Source of the DNA: an uncultured Lachnospiraceae bacterium
Lineage (GTDB): Bacteria; Bacillota; Clostridia; Lachnospirales; Lachnospiraceae
Length of the DNA stretch: 6,314 bases
Direction of reading: 5' to 3'
NCBI GenBank assembly: GCA_905235345.1
Contig: CAJOLO010000098.1
Coordinates: 1-6,314 of the forward strand
The translations under genes were made by a program, and so were the position numbers. This document shows, one piece after another, positions 5,797 through 6,314 of this stretch (within the stretch, counting starts at the first letter, position 1; each line of letters opens with the position of its first letter). The notes under the pieces were generated by a model. The model was not told the origin of the DNA. It ran no database searches and worked only from the letters and a program-made list of their open reading frames with translations.

Positions 5797-6314
5797 TTAT
5801 CCTATTTGAATTTGTTGTATGAACAGGTCATTATCAATCAGGGTTTCGTGATAAATATTATCATAGCGATTCAATATTTCAGACACATTGAAAAGACAGA
5901 CCGATGCCATGTCCCTCCCCCTTTGTGGTTACATCCTTTTTTTGCATCCGGGTTACGGAAAGACCTTTATCAATAAATGTGTTTGAGATGATAAATACGA
6001 TATTCTGCCCTATTTTGCCCATATGGAAATTGATGACCGGATGCTCGGTTTCTAAACTGGCTTCTATGGCATTATCCAGATAGATTCCAAGCATTCTGGT
6101 CAAATCCACCGGATCCATCGGGACGGAATCGATGTCGTCGGGAATATCGATATTTACTTCGATATTCTGATTGACGGCTATGAGTAGTTTGCTATATAGA
6201 ATACTTTTTAGTTCTAACACCTTGACATGTAATAAGTTGTTCAATGTGTCATTTTTCTGTGTCAGATTTTTTTGTGATGGCAGAATATGTTCATAAAAAA
6301 AGGTTTCCAGTTCA
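5797..6314 (-). CDS. GHKL (AgrC-like) sensor histidine kinase, C-terminal part; frameshifted near its 3' end, possible pseudogene
   Basis: The frame is open from the right edge, so the 5' part (sensor and phospho-acceptor histidine) is outside the window; the TTG at 6244 is internal. The visible 144 in-frame codons include a linker with LELKSILYSKLL, then the ATP-binding domain: N box LGIYLDNAIEAS (key Asn codon 6071-6073), a SNTF segment in place of a classical G1 box, and G2 box GEGHGIGL (about 5897-5920). This is the HPK10/AgrC-type ATPase (ATPase_c_5), normally paired with a LytTR response regulator. The in-frame reading stops at TGA 5879-5881 after GLSFQCV. Shifting one base at 5890 restores 30 codons with a typical family ending (NVSEILNRYDNIYHET...) to TAA at 5797-5799. 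The full gene thus appears to extend to 5797 with a +1 nt error in the TTTT run. Truncation occurs just after the G2 box, so partial function is possible. Confidence 0.85.
5888..5896 (-). other. Apparent one-base frameshift site in the kinase gene
   Basis: On the coding strand the reading is TCT TTT CAA TGT GTC TGA. Removing one T from the TTTT run gives TCT TTC AAT GTG, which joins the G2 box to the expected C-terminal segment in one frame (GLSFNVSEIL). It is best explained as an extra base in a short homopolymer, by mutation or sequencing error. TTT followed by C also allows a +1 slip of tRNA-Phe, but no stimulatory signal is evident. Confidence 0.75.

Noticed and set aside
1..6314. CRISPR array, transposon, prophage or defence system
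   Set aside because: No direct-repeat array, transposase, integrase, terminal inverted repeats or phage-like gene cluster is visible on either strand.

Overview
This is a low-GC, Gram-positive-looking chromosomal segment of ordinary housekeeping and stress genes. The endonuclease III with a C-X7-C iron-sulfur spacing, the LdhA-type D-lactate dehydrogenase, the CIRCE-controlled clpB, the AgrC/GHKL-type sensor kinase and the DUF4097-like beta-solenoid protein together suggest a fermentative anaerobic Clostridia, most likely Lachnospiraceae. The assignment is inferred from gene style only; there is no rRNA or other marker here.

Layout. 1-629 (+): 3' part of a DUF4097-like repeat protein, cut by the left edge. 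673-1308 (+): nth (endonuclease III), 43 bp downstream and probably cotranscribed. 1309-1593: a non-coding, AT-rich stretch with a hairpin-plus-T9 terminator for nth, a 10-bp inverted repeat around a TATAAT box, a second strong terminator hairpin, and a promoter. 1594-1812 (+): a 72-aa protein of unknown function, closed by a 14-bp-stem terminator that begins inside its stop codon. 1981-2970 (+): a D-lactate dehydrogenase-type 2-hydroxyacid dehydrogenase. 3025-3051: a CIRCE operator overlapping the clpB promoter. 3143-5719 (+): full-length clpB disaggregase. 5797-6314 (-): C-terminal part of a GHKL (AgrC-like) sensor histidine kinase, convergent with clpB, cut by the right edge and carrying an apparent one-base frameshift near its 3' end.

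How it works together. The genes do not form one pathway. There are four or five transcription units: DUF4097-nth; the small-protein unit; ldh; clpB under HrcA/CIRCE heat-shock control; and the convergent kinase. I see no mobile element, CRISPR array, tRNA or rRNA. I found no convincing new multi-gene system. The points most worth a second look are the kinase frameshift, the CIRCE arm whose single mismatch creates a perfect -35 box, the exact 57-nt periodicity of the DUF4097 gene, and the regulatory-looking DNA at 1371-1557 around an unknown small protein.
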